From: Halomonas litopenaei
GTDB taxonomy: Bacteria > Pseudomonadota > Gammaproteobacteria > Pseudomonadales > Halomonadaceae
Length of the DNA stretch: 64,000 nucleotides
NCBI RefSeq assembly: GCF_003045775.1
Contig: NZ_PXNS01000004.1
Location: forward strand, 186,001 to 250,000
Reading direction: 5' to 3'
Shown: in pieces, positions 51,989 through 63,559 of the stretch
How the letters are laid out: the number at the start of each line of letters is the position of its first letter
How positions within the stretch are numbered: the stretch's first letter is position 1
Position numbers and translations under genes: made by a program
The notes under the pieces: model-generated
Told to the model about the DNA's origin: nothing
The model's database searches: none
Seen by the model: the letters and a program-made list of their open reading frames with translations, nothing else

Positions 51989-53707
51989 CTAGAAGGCCTC
52001 CCATTCGGTTTCGTCGTGTCGCTGGCTCGCGCGGGCCTCGGGCTCGCGGCGACCATCGCTGCTGTCTGTGCTGCGGCCATCGTCATCGAGGTCGTCAGGG
52101 ACGCTGCCGGTGCTCGCGGTCAGCGGCTGTCCCGGCGCGCTTGCCAGCGCAACGGGGCTATCTGTCTCGAGCCCTGCTGGCAGGCGGAACACTTCCACCG
52201 CGGCGGCCAGCTGGCGCGCCTGCAGCGCCAGGTCTTCGGCGGCGCGTGACACCTGCTGCACCAGCGAGGCGTTCTGCTGGGTGGTCTGGTCCATCTGTAC
52301 TACCGCCTGGCCGATCTGTCCGATGCCGTCGCTCTGCTCGCGGGAGGCCACGGCGATCTCGTCGACGATGTCGAGCACCCGGCGCACCGAGCTGACCACC
52401 TCTGCCATGGTCTCGCCGGCCTGACGGGCGAGTCGGGTACCACCGTCGACGCGGCTGGTGGAGGTCTCGATCAACGACTTGATGCGACCGGCGGCCTCGG
52501 CGCTGCGACTGGCCAGGCTGCGGACCTCGCCGGCGACCACCGCGAAGCCGCGGCCCTGTTCGCCGGCCCGTGCCGCCTCCACCGAGGCGTTGAGCGCCAG
52601 GATGTTGGTCTGAAAGGCGATGGCATCGATCATCCCGGTGATCTCGCTGATCTGGCGCGAGTCCTGGCTGATGGTTTCCATGGTCTCCACCACCTGGCTG
52701 ACCACCTGGCCACCCTGTTCGGCAGTGGTCGAGGCCTGGCTTGCCAGATGGCGTGCCTGGCCGGCGTTGTCGGCGTTCTGGGACACCGTGGTGGTGAGCT
52801 GCTCCATGCTGGCGGCGGTCTGTTCGATGGAGGCCGCCTGCTGTTCGGTGCGGGTCGCCAGATCGACATTGCCCGAGGCGATCTCGTGGCTGCCGCTGGC
52901 CATGCGTGTGCCGCCCCGGCGAACCTCGCTGACGGTCTGGCCAAGCTTGTGCTGCATTTCCTGCATGGCGCGAAATAGCTGGCTGATCTCGTTGTCGCCC
53001 CGCACCTGGATCGGTCGCGACAGGTCGGCGTGGGCGATGGCGTCCAGGCTCTCCACCGCCCGTGCCAGCGGCTTGATCACCAGGCTTTTCAACAGCAGGT
53101 AGGCGCCGGCGATGGCCAGCAGGATCATCGCCAGGGCCGCCAGCTCCAGCCCGCGGTCAAGGCGTGACTGACGTTCGAAGTCGCTGACGATGGTGTTGCC
53201 GCGGGCGTCGGCGTAGCTGCTGAACGCATCGAGTGCCTGGTTGAGCTCGGCAAGTTCGGGGGCAAGCGCCAGGCTACCGGCCTCGAAGCCTTCGCTGTCG
53301 CCATCGCGCAGTGCCTCGATCAGCTTGACGGCGCCGTCCATGACCACCGGGTAGCGGTCCTCGATGCGCCCGCCGACGGCCTCGCCCTGGGGGGTGCGGG
53401 GGACGGCGGCGAAACGGTCGAAGTGGGACTCGGCACTGACGATCAGCTCCTGGGCCTTGTCCAGCCGATCCAGTTGCTGGCTGGTGGCGGCGACCTCGAT
53501 CTCCAGCAGTGCCTCGTTGAGCAGGGCGTCACCGCGATTGACCGCGTTGAGCTGCTCGACGTTGATGCGGTTGAGCAGCGACAGGGTGTCGGCAGCCTTG
53601 TGACTGCTCAGCATGCCGATCCCCAGGCCGATGACCGAGGCGACCAGCAGACTGGCCAGCATCACGATCATCAGGGTGTGCAGGCGAATATTGCGTAGTA
53701 GTGACAC
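51989..53707 (-). CDS. Methyl-accepting chemotaxis protein (che cluster receptor 1)
   Basis: 572 residues. Membrane helix at the N terminus ('TLMIVMLASLLVASVIGLGI'), a four-helix-bundle type periplasmic domain of about 150 residues, second helix ('LAALAMILLAIAGAYLL'), HAMP, and a signalling domain with '[20 protein letters not shown]'. It ends 'ETEWEAF', a WExF pentapeptide that can bind CheR. I chose a GTG at 53707 with AAGGAG six bases upstream. It lies between cheB and cheY on the same strand. Confidence 0.93.
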   Translation of the reverse strand: MSLLRNIRLHTLMIVMLASLLVASVIGLGIGMLSSHKAADTLSLLNRINVEQLNAVNRGDALLNEALLEIEVAATSQQLDRLDKAQELIVSAESHFDRFAAVPRTPQGEAVGGRIEDRYPVVMDGAVKLIEALRDGDSEGFEAGSLALAPELAELNQALDAFSSYADARGNTIVSDFERQSRLDRGLELAALAMILLAIAGAYLLLKSLVIKPLARAVESLDAIAHADLSRPIQVRGDNEISQLFRAMQEMQHKLGQTVSEVRRGGTRMASGSHEIASGNVDLATRTEQQAASIEQTAASMEQLTTTVSQNADNAGQARHLASQASTTAEQGGQVVSQVVETMETISQDSRQISEITGMIDAIAFQTNILALNASVEAARAGEQGRGFAVVAGEVRSLASRSAEAAGRIKSLIETSTSRVDGGTRLARQAGETMAEVVSSVRRVLDIVDEIAVASREQSDGIGQIGQAVVQMDQTTQQNASLVQQVSRAAEDLALQARQLAAAVEVFRLPAGLETDSPVALASAPGQPLTASTGSVPDDLDDDGRSTDSSDGRREPEARASQRHDETEWEAF

Positions 53708-53748
53708 GGTGAACTCCTTGAGCGAATACGCCCTTCCCTGGGCGACCA

Positions 53749-54807
53749 TCAGACGCGCTGGGCACGGCCAGCGGCGGCGACCAGCGCGAGAATCCTCGGC
53801 GCCACTTCAGGCAAGGCGACGGTTTCGTCCGCCCCTCCCAGGGCGATGGCTTCCCGCGGCATGCCGAACACCACGCAGCTGGCTTCGTCCTGGGCCAGGG
53901 TGGAAGCGCCGGCCTGGCGCATCTTCACAAGGCCGGCGGCTCCGTCCTTGCCCATGCCGGTGAGCAGTACGCCCACCGCGTTGGCGCCCGCCAGGCGTGC
54001 CACCGAGTCGAACATCACGTCCACCGAGGGGCGGTGGCGATTGACCGGCGGCCCGTCGTGCAGTCGGGCGATGTAGTTGGCGCCACTGCGGGCCAGCTCC
54101 AGGTGCATGTCACCCGGGGCGATGTAGGCGTGGCCGGGCAGCAGGCGCTCGCCGTCGCTGGCCTCCTTGACTGAGATCTGGCACAGCCGGTCCAGGCGCT
54201 CGGCGAAGGAGCGGGTAAAGCCGCCGGGCATATGCTGGGTGATGATGATGGCGGGGCTCGCCGCCGGCAGCGGCTCGAGCACCTGGCGGATGGCCTCGGT
54301 ACCGCCGGTGGAGGCGCCGATGGCGACCAGCTTCTCGCTGCCGATGATGGGTGCCGACAGGCGCCTGGGCGGCTCCTGGTTCGGGCGCGTCTGGCGGGGG
54401 CGCGAGCGTGCCGCGGCGCGGATCTTGGCGGCGATGTCATTGGCGTAGTCGAGCATGCCGTCGCGGATGCCCAGGGTCGGCTTGGCGACAAAGTCCACCG
54501 CACCCAGCTCCAGTGCGCGCAGGGTGATGTCGGAGCCGGCCTGGGTCAGCGACGACACCATCAGTACCGGCATCGGGCGCAGCCGCATCAACCGCTCGAG
54601 AAAGTCGAGGCCATCCATGCGCGGCATTTCCACGTCCAGGGTCAGCACGTCCGGGTTGTGGCGCTTGATCAGATCCCGCGCCACCAGCGGATCGGGCGCC
54701 ACCGCCACGACCTCCATGTCCGCCTGGGACTGGATGATTTCCTTCAACAGGTTGCGAATCAGGGCCGAGTCATCGACGCACAACACCTTGATCTTGGGGG
54801 CGCTCAA
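53749..54807 (-). CDS. cheB: Protein-glutamate methylesterase/deamidase CheB
   Basis: 352 residues. Receiver domain with '[18 protein letters not shown]' and phospho-Asp in '[18 protein letters not shown]'. The methylesterase domain has the catalytic Ser in '[20 protein letters not shown]', His in '[18 protein letters not shown]', and Asp in '[13 protein letters not shown]'. It removes methyl groups from receptors. The start appears to be TTG (54807) with GAGAG upstream. Confidence 0.95.
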   Translation of the reverse strand: MSAPKIKVLCVDDSALIRNLLKEIIQSQADMEVVAVAPDPLVARDLIKRHNPDVLTLDVEMPRMDGLDFLERLMRLRPMPVLMVSSLTQAGSDITLRALELGAVDFVAKPTLGIRDGMLDYANDIAAKIRAAARSRPRQTRPNQEPPRRLSAPIIGSEKLVAIGASTGGTEAIRQVLEPLPAASPAIIITQHMPGGFTRSFAERLDRLCQISVKEASDGERLLPGHAYIAPGDMHLELARSGANYIARLHDGPPVNRHRPSVDVMFDSVARLAGANAVGVLLTGMGKDGAAGLVKMRQAGASTLAQDEASCVVFGMPREAIALGGADETVALPEVAPRILALVAAAGRAQRV

Positions 54808-54876
54808 GCAGCTCTCCTAGGGGGATGGGCCAGTATCTGTGTTATCGGCGACCGGAAAGGGATCTTTAGACGTCGT

Positions 54877-55761
54877 TCAGCGCCCGGCCAGTCGATAGAC
54901 GGTCTGGCCACGCAGACGGAAGGCGTCGCTGATCTGGGAGAAGTTCTCCGAATGGCCGGCGAACAGCAGGCCGTCGGGCTTGAGCAGCGGTGCAAAGCGT
55001 TCGAGGATCCGCGTCTGGGTCGGCTTGTCGAAGTAGATCATCACGTTTCGACAGAAGATCGCGTCAAACTTGCCTTCCATGCCCCAGCTCGGGGCGAGCA
55101 GGTTGAGCGACTGGAACGCAACACGTTGGCTGACGTCGGGATGAATCCGCGCCATGCCCTCGTGGCGGCCCTTGCCACGCAGGAAGTGGCGCCGCTTGAG
55201 GCCCTCGTCCAGCCGCGCGAGCTGCTCGATGCTGTAGACCCCGGCGCGGGCCCGGGCCAGGGCGTCGGTGTCGATATCGGTGGCGATGACCTCGAACTTG
55301 CCGGTATTGCCGCTGAAGACATCGCTCAACGTCATGGCGATGGAGTAGGGCTCCTCGCCGGTGGAGGCGGCGGCACACCACACTCGGTAACCGCCGGTAC
55401 GACCACTGGCGTGCTCGGCCAGCAGCGGAAAATGGTGGGCCTCACGGAAGAAGGCCGTCAGATTGGTGGTCAAGGCATTGGTGAACGCCTCCCATTCCCT
55501 GGCATCCGGACGTCGTTCGAGTCTTTCCAGATAGTCGCTGAAGCGGGTCAGACCATGATGGCGCAGGCGCTTGGCCAGACGGCTGTAGACCATCTCGCGC
55601 TTGTGCTCGGCCAGCACGATGCCGGCCCGCTCATGGATCAGCTGACGAATGCGGCTGAAGTCGCGCTCGGTCAGCAGCAGGTCACGCTCGAGCGAGGGGA
55701 TCCCCTCGCTCGTGCTCCAGCTGCCTGGTGGTGCCAGGGGCTCGTTCAAAAGGCTTCCCAC
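54877..55761 (-). CDS. cheR: Chemotaxis protein methyltransferase CheR
   Basis: 294 residues. N-terminal helical domain ('[20 protein letters not shown]') and SAM-binding domain: '[20 protein letters not shown]', '[19 protein letters not shown]' and '[20 protein letters not shown]'. The beta-subdomain that binds receptor WExxF tails is present. The GTG start lies inside the last codons of the upstream receptor gene (16-base overlap). Confidence 0.95.
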   Translation of the reverse strand: MGSLLNEPLAPPGSWSTSEGIPSLERDLLLTERDFSRIRQLIHERAGIVLAEHKREMVYSRLAKRLRHHGLTRFSDYLERLERRPDAREWEAFTNALTTNLTAFFREAHHFPLLAEHASGRTGGYRVWCAAASTGEEPYSIAMTLSDVFSGNTGKFEVIATDIDTDALARARAGVYSIEQLARLDEGLKRRHFLRGKGRHEGMARIHPDVSQRVAFQSLNLLAPSWGMEGKFDAIFCRNVMIYFDKPTQTRILERFAPLLKPDGLLFAGHSENFSQISDAFRLRGQTVYRLAGR

Positions 55762-57893
55762 TCCTCATGGTGTGTCTGGGCGGCTGGCGCCGGCTCGCGT
55801 CGCGGCGCACTGTCGTCGGTGCGTGGGTCCTGACGCTCGCGCTTCTCGCTCACCGTTTCCTGGGCCGAGCCCTTCAGGCGGAAGGCGCGAATGGCGAAGG
55901 CCAGTGCCTCGCTGTGGGCACGCAGCTGGTAGGCGGCGGCGGCGGAGGTCTGGACACGGGCGGCGTTCTGCTGGGTCACCTGGTCCATCTCGGTCACCGC
56001 CTGGTTGATCTGGACGATGCCGTTGCTCTGCTCGTTGGAGGCGGCGGTGATCTCCGCCATGATGTCATTGACCCGGGTGGTGGCTTCCATGACCTCGGTC
56101 ATGGAGGCTTCGGCCTGGCGCACCAGCTCGGCGCCGCCGTCGACCCGCTGGTTGGCGTCGTCGATCAGCCCACGGATCTCGCTGGCGGCGTCGGCGCTGC
56201 GGCCGGCCAGCTTGCGCACCTCGCCGGCCACCACCGCAAAGCCACGACCCTGCTCGCCGGCCCGGGCGGCTTCCACCGAGGCATTCAGCGCCAGGATATT
56301 GGTCTGGAAGGCGATGGCATCGATGGTGGAGATGATCTCCGCCATCTTGCGCGAGCCCTCGGTAATCTCGCCCATGTTGCCCACCAGGCGCTGCATCAGC
56401 TCGCTGGTGGCCTGGGTGCGCTCGGCGTTGTCCGAGGCAAGACCACTGGCCTGACGCGCGTTGTCGCTGTTGTGGGCGACGGTGGTGGTCATCTCTTCCA
56501 TGCTGGCGGCGGTCTGCTGCAGCGACGACGCCTGCTGCTCGGTACGCGCCGACAGGTCCTCGTTGCCCCTGGCGATATCGGCTACCGCCGGGGTGACCTG
56601 GCCGATGGCCTTGTTGACGTCGCCGATGATGCTGCCGAGGCTCTTGCGCATCACGTCGAGGCCGGCGATCACGCGGCCCATCTCGTCGCGCCGGGCGCTG
56701 GGCACTTCGGCGCCCAGGTTGCCTGAGGCGATCTGCAGACTGAAACGCTCCACTTCGCGCAGCGGCTTGAGCATGGCACGCAGGGTCAGGCCACCGATCA
56801 GCACCAGCAGCAAAAGGCCCGCACCGAGCACCCCGGCCAGCACCATCAGCATGGTCTGCTGCATCTGACTGGCTTTTGCCGCCAGGGCGTTGGCGGCGGC
56901 CTGCTTGTCCTGGATCAGGGTGGTGACCCGATCGGACAGCGCCTTGCCCTCGGCCTCTACCACGCCGATGTGGTTGGGCAGGGCGACGAACACCTCATAG
57001 CTGTCTTCACCCGTGAGGATCTCGATCGACTTGCCCAGGGAGTTCTCCAGGTACTCATTGAGCTGGCGCTCGAAGATGTCGGCCAGGGCGGTCTGGTTGA
57101 CCTCGCGCTGGCGATAGCGCTCCCACAGTCCGCCGAGGCTCTGCTGGATCACCGAAAGCTCGGCGGCGTGCTCCTCACGCTTGTCCATCAGCGCCATGCG
57201 CTCCTTGCCCACCAGCGACGAATACCCCTGGGTGATCAGTTGATCCATGCGCTGCAGGCTGGCCACGTCCTGCAGGCCGTCCTGGTGGATGGACGCCAAA
57301 TAGCCCACCGACTGACGCTCGGCGTAGAGCCCGATCGCACCGCTGGCCGCCAGCAGCACCGCCGCCACCCCGATCAGCCCGATCAGACGCGCCTTCATGC
57401 TCTTGAGGTTCAGTCGTCCCAGGGCACCGAAAAGCCCGCGCCGGCGCAGCTGGCCCTGGCGCAGGGCGTAGCGGGGGCGGCGCTTGCCGGCGCGGTAGTC
57501 GGCGTAGGCGCGCTCGGCCAGGGCGATCTCGTCACTCGACGCCTTGACCCGCACCGAGGCGTAGCCGACCACCTCGCCGCCCTCTTCCAGCGGCGAGACG
57601 CTGGCCCTGACCCAGTAGTAGTCGCCGTTCTTGCGGCGGTTCTTGACCAGTCCCTGCCAGGTCCTGCCGGCCTGGAGGCACTTCCACAGGTCGGCGAAGG
57701 CGGCCGGCGGCATCTCGGGGTGGCGCACCACGTTGTGGTGTTCGCCGATCAGTTCGTCGCGGGCAAAGCCGCTGACCTCGACGAAGGCCGGGTTGGCGTA
57801 GGTGATCCGGCCCTGGAGGTCGGTGCGGGAGATCAGGAAATGATCGTCGTCGAGCACGAATTCCCGCTGGGTGGTCGGTTGATTGTTTCGCAT
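55746..57893 (-). CDS. Aer-like chemoreceptor with N-terminal PAS domain (che cluster receptor 2)
   Basis: 715 residues. A cytosolic PAS domain at the N terminus ('[20 protein letters not shown]', '[20 protein letters not shown]', '[17 protein letters not shown]') resembles the FAD-binding PAS of the energy sensor Aer. Unlike Aer it also has two membrane helices with a roughly 130-residue periplasmic domain between them, then HAMP and the signalling tip '[20 protein letters not shown]'. It ends 'HEEWEAF', a WExF tether. It thus combines an internal redox-type sensor with an external one. FAD binding is inferred. Confidence 0.93.
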   Translation of the reverse strand: MRNNQPTTQREFVLDDDHFLISRTDLQGRITYANPAFVEVSGFARDELIGEHHNVVRHPEMPPAAFADLWKCLQAGRTWQGLVKNRRKNGDYYWVRASVSPLEEGGEVVGYASVRVKASSDEIALAERAYADYRAGKRRPRYALRQGQLRRRGLFGALGRLNLKSMKARLIGLIGVAAVLLAASGAIGLYAERQSVGYLASIHQDGLQDVASLQRMDQLITQGYSSLVGKERMALMDKREEHAAELSVIQQSLGGLWERYRQREVNQTALADIFERQLNEYLENSLGKSIEILTGEDSYEVFVALPNHIGVVEAEGKALSDRVTTLIQDKQAAANALAAKASQMQQTMLMVLAGVLGAGLLLLVLIGGLTLRAMLKPLREVERFSLQIASGNLGAEVPSARRDEMGRVIAGLDVMRKSLGSIIGDVNKAIGQVTPAVADIARGNEDLSARTEQQASSLQQTAASMEEMTTTVAHNSDNARQASGLASDNAERTQATSELMQRLVGNMGEITEGSRKMAEIISTIDAIAFQTNILALNASVEAARAGEQGRGFAVVAGEVRKLAGRSADAASEIRGLIDDANQRVDGGAELVRQAEASMTEVMEATTRVNDIMAEITAASNEQSNGIVQINQAVTEMDQVTQQNAARVQTSAAAAYQLRAHSEALAFAIRAFRLKGSAQETVSEKRERQDPRTDDSAPRREPAPAAQTHHEEWEAF

Positions 57894-57937
57894 CTTGCCC
57901 CCTGCATGGTCGTTTTCTTGTGTGGTTGTCGCGGGCG

Positions 57938-57970
57938 CTGCCCGGGGTCGTTAGGGGCGACCCCGGGCAG
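57938..57970 (-). repeat. 13-bp inverted repeat between two receptor genes
   Basis: CTGCCCGGGGTCG (57938-57950) and CGACCCCGGGCAG (57958-57970) pair perfectly around TTAGGGG. It lies just after receptor 3 and before receptor 2 in transcription order. No T-run follows, so it is probably an attenuator or mRNA-stability element. Confidence 0.6.
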
Positions 57971-57985
57971 CCCGGAGTGAGGTCG

Positions 57986-59746
57986 TCAGAACGACTCCCA
58001 CTCGTCGTCGCTGCTGCTGTCGTGCTGGCTGGTGCTGGTGCTGGTGTTGCTGTTGGTCTGGCCGGCTCCGGGTCTTTGCCCGGCGTGGCGGCTGGCCTCG
58101 GCGTCGCGCTGGTTCGATCGCAGTGCCGGCATCCAGCGGGCCAGTTCGTCCTGGCTGTTGTCGGCATCGGCCCCGCTGTCGGCCAGCTGGAAGCGGCTCA
58201 TGGTGGCGGTCAGACGGCTGGCCTCGGCCTCGAGCTGGTTGGAGGACGAGGCGGCCTGCTGCACCATCTGGGCGTTCTGCTGGGTCACCTGTTCCATCTG
58301 GTTGATGGCGTCGTTGACCTGGCCAATGCCGTGGCTCTGCTCGCTGGTGGCCGAGGCGATCTCGTCCATGATGTCGCTGACGCGAGTGACCGAGGTGACC
58401 AGTTCCTGCATCACCTGGCCGGCCTCATCCACCAGTTCGGTGCCCGAGCCGACCTGATTCAGCGAGGCGTCGATCAGCTCGCGAATCTCGCGTGCTGCCT
58501 CCGACGAGCGGCTGGCCAGCTTGCGCACCTCCTCGGCGACCACCGCAAAGCCGCGGCCGTGCTCGCCGGCACGCGCCGCCTCCACCGAGGCGTTCAGCGC
58601 CAGGATGTTGGTCTGGAAGGCGATGGCGTCGATGGTGCCGACGATGTCGGCGACCCGATGAGAGCCCGAGCGGATGTCGTGCATGGTGGTGACCACGCTT
58701 TGCATCACCTCGCCGCCGCGGCCGGCGGCGCTGCTCGCTTCGTTGGCCAGTTGGCTGGCCTGGCGGGCGTTGTCGGCGTTCTGGCTGACGGTGGAGGACA
58801 GCTCCTCCATGCTCGAGGCGGTCTCCTCCAGCGAGGCGGCCTGCTGTTCGGTGCGCGCGGACAGGTCGTTGTTGCCGCCGGCGATATGCTGGGCACCCTG
58901 GTAGATCAGGTTGCCGCTGTCGCGTACCGCGCCCACGGTGCCGGCCAGCCCCGCCTGCATCTTGGCCAGGGAGGCGTAGAGACGGCCGATCTCGTTGTTG
59001 CCGCGCTCGGGAATCTGCTGGTCCAGGCGACCGGACTCCACCGCCTCGAAGTAGCCGACCAGCCGCCCCAGCGGACGAATCACGTTGACCGTGACACCCC
59101 ACAGCACGCAACCGATGGTCAGGGCGGCGATGATCAGCACGGCGACGATGGCCCACTGCAGCAGCCCCATGTTCTCGAGGAAGGTGTCGTAGAGCGCGGC
59201 GCCGTTGCTCTCGGCGGCGACGAAGAAGTCCACGGCTGCCTTGTAGAAGGCGTCGCTGAGTGCGATCAGGTCTTCGCGGTTCTGGGTGAAGACGTCGGTG
59301 TCGCCTTCGGCCAGCGCCGCCCGCTGCGGGATCAGCCCCTGGTCGATCAGGGCGCGGAAGGCCGCTTCCACCGCGGCGATGCGCTCGGCCTGTTCGGGGC
59401 GGCTCGGCAGCGCCATGAACTCGGCGAAGGTGGCCTCCAGGGTGGCCAGGTCGTCGTCGAGGGCAGCCGCCGCCTCGATCAGCGGTTCACGCTCCTCCGG
59501 CCACACCGCGTCGAGCAGTCCGGCCTGGATGTCGCGTAGCTCGAGCTGTAGGAACAGCTGCTGGGAGTTGGCCCGGTTGAGGGCGGATTGCTGGTCGACG
59601 TTGACCTCGTTCAGGCGCTGGATCGAGTCTTCGCTGAGCGAGGTGATATAGAGGCCGAGGGCGCTGAGCAGCGCCACCAGCAGGGCGAAGGTGCCCAGTA
59701 CCAGCGTCCAGCTCAGCCTTACCGTCATGTCATTGAGTCGCTTCAC
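57986..59746 (-). CDS. Methyl-accepting chemotaxis protein (che cluster receptor 3)
   Basis: 586 residues. Short N-terminal membrane helix ('[20 protein letters not shown]'), a Tar-type periplasmic four-helix bundle, second helix ('[20 protein letters not shown]'), HAMP, and signalling tip '[20 protein letters not shown]'. The tail is long, polar (Ser/Thr/Asn-rich) and ends 'DDEWESF', a CheR-binding type pentapeptide. It follows cheW by 65 bases. Confidence 0.94.
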   Translation of the reverse strand: MKRLNDMTVRLSWTLVLGTFALLVALLSALGLYITSLSEDSIQRLNEVNVDQQSALNRANSQQLFLQLELRDIQAGLLDAVWPEEREPLIEAAAALDDDLATLEATFAEFMALPSRPEQAERIAAVEAAFRALIDQGLIPQRAALAEGDTDVFTQNREDLIALSDAFYKAAVDFFVAAESNGAALYDTFLENMGLLQWAIVAVLIIAALTIGCVLWGVTVNVIRPLGRLVGYFEAVESGRLDQQIPERGNNEIGRLYASLAKMQAGLAGTVGAVRDSGNLIYQGAQHIAGGNNDLSARTEQQAASLEETASSMEELSSTVSQNADNARQASQLANEASSAAGRGGEVMQSVVTTMHDIRSGSHRVADIVGTIDAIAFQTNILALNASVEAARAGEHGRGFAVVAEEVRKLASRSSEAAREIRELIDASLNQVGSGTELVDEAGQVMQELVTSVTRVSDIMDEIASATSEQSHGIGQVNDAINQMEQVTQQNAQMVQQAASSSNQLEAEASRLTATMSRFQLADSGADADNSQDELARWMPALRSNQRDAEASRHAGQRPGAGQTNSNTSTSTSQHDSSSDDEWESF

Positions 59747-59811
59747 GTGCCTTTCCTGTACGGGCGTCGTTTCAAGGGTCCAGGGACCGGATAGATCGGG
59801 AGCAGAAGGGG

Positions 59812-60315
59812 TCAGGCGCTGTCACCGGCGTGTTCGACCAGGGCCATTTCGTCGCTGGTCAACAGCTTGTCGATGTCCACCAGCACCAGCATGCGGTCCT
59901 CGAGGCTGCCCAGGCCGCTCAGGTAGTCCGACGACAGGGTCACGCCGAACTCCGGGGCCGGCTTGATCTGTTCCGGGGCCAGGGTCATCACGTCGGACAC
60001 CGCATCGACCACGATGCCCACCACGCGGGTGCCCACGTTGACCACGATCACCACGGTCTGGCCGCCGTACTCGACCCGCTCCAGGCGGAACTTGATGCGC
60101 AGATCGACGATGGGAACGATGACCCCGCGCAGATTGGTCACGCCCTTGATGAAGGCCGGGGCGTTGGCGATGCGGGTGACGTTCTCGTAGCCGCGGATCT
60201 CCTGGACCTTGAGGATGTCGATGGCGTATTCCTCGTCGCCCAGGGAGAACACGAGGAATTCACGATGGCTCAGGTCGGTGGCCGCCTGTGCGGCCAGATC
60301 GGTGTGCTGGTTCAT
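59812..60315 (-). CDS. cheW: Chemotaxis coupling protein CheW
   Basis: 167 residues, SH3-like coupling domain. '[20 protein letters not shown]', '[20 protein letters not shown]' and '[16 protein letters not shown]' are diagnostic. It links receptors to CheA. The start overlaps the cheA stop by four bases. Confidence 0.96.
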   Translation of the reverse strand: MNQHTDLAAQAATDLSHREFLVFSLGDEEYAIDILKVQEIRGYENVTRIANAPAFIKGVTNLRGVIVPIVDLRIKFRLERVEYGGQTVVIVVNVGTRVVGIVVDAVSDVMTLAPEQIKPAPEFGVTLSSDYLSGLGSLEDRMLVLVDIDKLLTSDEMALVEHAGDSA

Positions 60316-62564
60316 GCTGAAAGGTCCTCCGTCAGGGGCTGGGATTCAGGCAAAAGGTGGGCGCCGCGAGTATCGTGGTGGCGTCGCTGTTTCTTCTCGC
60401 GGTCGAGGCGGTGCAGGTCGGCGATGTCCAGGATCAGCGCCACGCTGCCGTCACCCAGGATGGTGGCGGCGGACACGCCCGGCACCCGCCGGTAGTTGGT
60501 TTCCAGATTCTTGACCACCACCTGCTGCTGGCCGATCAGGTCGTCCACCAGCAGGGCGTAGCGGCGCCCTTCGCCCTGGACGATGACGGCGATGGTCTCG
60601 GTGATCTCGGTGCGGGCGTTGGCCACGTCCAGCGCCGAATGGACCGCCACCACCGGCAGGTACTCGTCGCGCACCTGCAGCACCTGGTCGTCGCCGGCCA
60701 TGGCGTAGAGGTTGTCGCGGGAGGGCTGCAGCGACTCCAGCACCGCCGACAGCGGCAGGATGAAGGTCTCCTCGCCGACCCGAATCGACATGCCGTCGAG
60801 GATCGCCAGGGTCAGCGGCAGCACGATGCGGGTGGTGGTGCCCTGGCCCTGGCGCGACAGGATCTCGACGTGACCGCCCATGGCCTGGATGTTGCGCTTG
60901 ACCACGTCCATGCCGACCCCGCGGCCGGACACGTCGCTGACCTGGGCGGCGGTGGAGAAGCCGGGGGCGAAGATCAGCTGCCACACCTCGTCATCGCTCA
61001 TCGCGTCGGAGACGTTCAGGCCGCTTTCGCGGGCCTTGGCCAGGATGCGCTCGCGGTCCAGGCCGGCGCCGTCGTCGATCACCTCGATCAGGATGTTGCC
61101 GCCCTGGTGCTGGGCCGACAGGGTCAGCCGTCCGGTCGCCGGCTTGCCGGCGGCAAGGCGCGCCTCGGGCGACTCGATGCCGTGGTCCAGGCTGTTGCGC
61201 ACCAGGTGGGTCAGGGGGTCGATGATGCGTTCGGTCAGGCTCTTGTCGAGCTCGGTGGACTCGCCCTCGGTGGTCAGCTCCACGTCCTTGTCGAGCTTGG
61301 AGGCCAGGTCGCGGACCAGCCTTGGGTAACGGCTGAAGACGTAGTCCATCGGCACCATGCGGACCGACATCACCGCCTCCTGCAGATCCCGCGCATTGCG
61401 CTGCAACAGACTCATGCCGTTGAGCAGGCGCGGATCGGCGGCGGCGTCGAGCTCGCTGACGGTCTGGTCGAGCATCGACTGGGTGATGATCAGCTCACCG
61501 ACCAGGTTGATGATCTGGTCGACCTTGTCCACCGAGACGCGGATGGAGCTGGCCTCTTTGACCGGCTTGGTGCTGGCCTTGCGCTGCTGGCGCGGCGGGG
61601 GCGAGCCGGCATCCGCGGTCGTGGCAGCAGCGGCGGCGGTCGTGACAGCAGCAGTGGCAGCAGCGGCGCTGCCCGCATCCGAGCCGGGCGCCGCAGGGGC
61701 TGGCTCGGCGGCAGGGGCTGGGGCGTCGGGGGCTTTTTCTGCGCTGTCGCCGGCGCTGTCGCCGGCGCTTTCCGGGGCGCTGTCAGTGCCGGTAACAGGG
61801 GCTGTGCCAGCGACACTCTGGCAGGGACGTATCTCGACCTGGTCGGCCTCGGCGATAAAGCACATCACCGCCTCGATATCCTCGGCGCTGACGCTGGTGG
61901 ACAGCACCACCTCATGGCGCTGGGCGTCGCCGCGTCGCTCCAGCACCTCGCCGAGCTGGGCCAGCTCTTCCACCAGAAGCTCGCGGTCCTTGTCGGCCAC
62001 GCCGATCAGCGCCACCACCAGGGCCGTGCCGTCGTCCTGTGCCGGCGCTTCACTGGTGGCGGCCTGATCCGCGGGCGAGTCGGCGGGCGGAGCCGTCGCC
62101 GCCGGGGCGGGGGCCGGATCAGCCGCTGCCGCCGCCGCAGGTGCCGCAGGCTCGGCGCCACCGTCCAACGCCTGGCCAATCTCCTCCAGTGCCAGGGTCT
62201 TCAGGGTCTGACAGATGCGCTCGTAGGCCTCCTGGTCCGGCGCCTGTTCGTTGCGGTAGGCGTCGAGCTGGTCGTTGAGCATGTCCTTGGTTTCCAGAAA
62301 GGTGTCGACGATGTCGGGGCGAAGGCGCAGCTCGCCGCGCCGGGTATGGTCGAGCAGGTTCTCGAACAGGTGGGTGGTGCGCTGCAGGATCTCGAAGCCG
62401 AACGTACCGGCGCCGCCCTTGATCGAGTGGGCGGCGCGGAAGATGGCGTTGAGCTGCTCGGTGTCCGGCGCTGCTGGATCCAGCTCCAGCAGATGGCGTT
62501 CCATGTCCGCCAGCAGTTCTTCGGCTTCCTCGAAGAAGGTGTCGTAGAAGTCGGTGATATCCAT
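60312..62564 (-). CDS. cheA: Chemotaxis histidine kinase CheA
   Basis: 750 residues. P1 with the phosphorylated His46 ('[15 protein letters not shown]'); an Ala/Pro linker; P2 ('[20 protein letters not shown]'); a second Ala-rich linker of about 90 residues; P3 dimerisation; P4 kinase with N box '[20 protein letters not shown]', G1 '[13 protein letters not shown]' and G2 '[13 protein letters not shown]'; and P5 coupling domain. Larger than E. coli CheA (654) mainly because of the two low-complexity linkers. Start ATG lies 23 bases after motB. Confidence 0.96.
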   Translation of the reverse strand: MDITDFYDTFFEEAEELLADMERHLLELDPAAPDTEQLNAIFRAAHSIKGGAGTFGFEILQRTTHLFENLLDHTRRGELRLRPDIVDTFLETKDMLNDQLDAYRNEQAPDQEAYERICQTLKTLALEEIGQALDGGAEPAAPAAAAAADPAPAPAATAPPADSPADQAATSEAPAQDDGTALVVALIGVADKDRELLVEELAQLGEVLERRGDAQRHEVVLSTSVSAEDIEAVMCFIAEADQVEIRPCQSVAGTAPVTGTDSAPESAGDSAGDSAEKAPDAPAPAAEPAPAAPGSDAGSAAAATAAVTTAAAAATTADAGSPPPRQQRKASTKPVKEASSIRVSVDKVDQIINLVGELIITQSMLDQTVSELDAAADPRLLNGMSLLQRNARDLQEAVMSVRMVPMDYVFSRYPRLVRDLASKLDKDVELTTEGESTELDKSLTERIIDPLTHLVRNSLDHGIESPEARLAAGKPATGRLTLSAQHQGGNILIEVIDDGAGLDRERILAKARESGLNVSDAMSDDEVWQLIFAPGFSTAAQVSDVSGRGVGMDVVKRNIQAMGGHVEILSRQGQGTTTRIVLPLTLAILDGMSIRVGEETFILPLSAVLESLQPSRDNLYAMAGDDQVLQVRDEYLPVVAVHSALDVANARTEITETIAVIVQGEGRRYALLVDDLIGQQQVVVKNLETNYRRVPGVSAATILGDGSVALILDIADLHRLDREKKQRRHHDTRGAHLLPESQPLTEDLSA

Positions 62565-62587
62565 GCCTGTGTCACCCTTGTTCTGGT

Positions 62588-63559
62588 TCAGTGCGGCTCG
62601 TCTGGCGGCGACGCTGGGGAATTGGCCAGGGCGGTGTGAAAGCGTGCCTCGATGTCCTCGAGGGGACCGGCGAGCTGGGCCTCACCGCTTCCCCTGGCGG
62701 GCCTGGGGGCTCGCGGATCGAGGGTGCCGGGGTGGCGAATCAGCTCGGCGACGCTGGGAAACAGCACCACCAGTTCGATACGTCGATTGATCGGGTCATC
62801 GGCGTCGGTGCCAGGCATCACCACCTGGTCAGCGAGGCCTGCCACCCGCAGCAGCTTGTCGCCCTCGAGGCCGCCATCGAGCAGCTCGCGGCGCGAGGCG
62901 TTGGCGCGGTCCGAGGAAAGCTCCCAGTTGCTGTAGCCGCCCCGGCCGTTCAGGTAGGCCAGGCTGTCGGTATGGCCACTGATGCTCAGGTCGTTGGGCA
63001 GGTCGTTGAGCAGCGGCGCCATGGTGCGCAGCAGATTGCGCAGGTAGGGCGCCACGCGGTCGCTGCCGAGGGCAAACATCGGCCGCTGCTCGTCGTCCAG
63101 CAACTGGATGCGCAGCCCCTCCTGGGTCATGTCGAAGCGCAGCTGGTCACGCAGTCCGCGCAGGCTGGGGTCCTGCTGGATGGCCAGCTCGATGCGCTGC
63201 TGCAGGTCACGGAAGGCGCGCCGTTGCTGCTCGCTGGGGCGGGTCTGGCGCTTGAGGTCGATGCGCATGCGCTCGCCCTGCTGGCTGGTCACGTCGGGCC
63301 CACCGCCGGGGATGACCTGGGGGCTCATGGCCACGCTGTCGCCATTGGTCATGGCGGCCAGCAGCGGCATGCTGAAGTAGTCGGCCACTCCCTCGCGGGT
63401 CTCGCGGCTTGCTGAAGACAGGATCCACATCACCAGAAACAGCGCCATCAGCGCCGTCATGAAGTCAGCCAGGGCGATCTTCCAGCTACCGCCATGGTGG
63501 CGATGCACCACCTTCTTGCGGCGGATGATGATCGGTCGGCGCTGGTTGGGGCTGCTCAT
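62588..63559 (-). CDS. motB: Flagellar motor stator protein MotB
   Basis: 323 residues. After a basic N terminus one membrane helix holds the proton-binding Asp ('ALADFMTALMALFLVMWILS'). The C-terminal OmpA-like domain anchors to peptidoglycan ('LSISGHTDSLAYLNGRG', 'ELSSDRANASRRELLDGG'). The family is the proton-type MotB rather than PomB by helix sequence. Its ATG overlaps the motA stop by four bases. Confidence 0.96.
   Translation of the reverse strand: MSSPNQRRPIIIRRKKVVHRHHGGSWKIALADFMTALMALFLVMWILSSASRETREGVADYFSMPLLAAMTNGDSVAMSPQVIPGGGPDVTSQQGERMRIDLKRQTRPSEQQRRAFRDLQQRIELAIQQDPSLRGLRDQLRFDMTQEGLRIQLLDDEQRPMFALGSDRVAPYLRNLLRTMAPLLNDLPNDLSISGHTDSLAYLNGRGGYSNWELSSDRANASRRELLDGGLEGDKLLRVAGLADQVVMPGTDADDPINRRIELVVLFPSVAELIRHPGTLDPRAPRPARGSGEAQLAGPLEDIEARFHTALANSPASPPDEPH

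Noticed and set aside
60357..62639. A 760-residue plus-strand open frame antisense to cheA
   Set aside because: cheA is certain on the opposite strand; the antisense product is Gly/Val/Gln-rich without known motifs.
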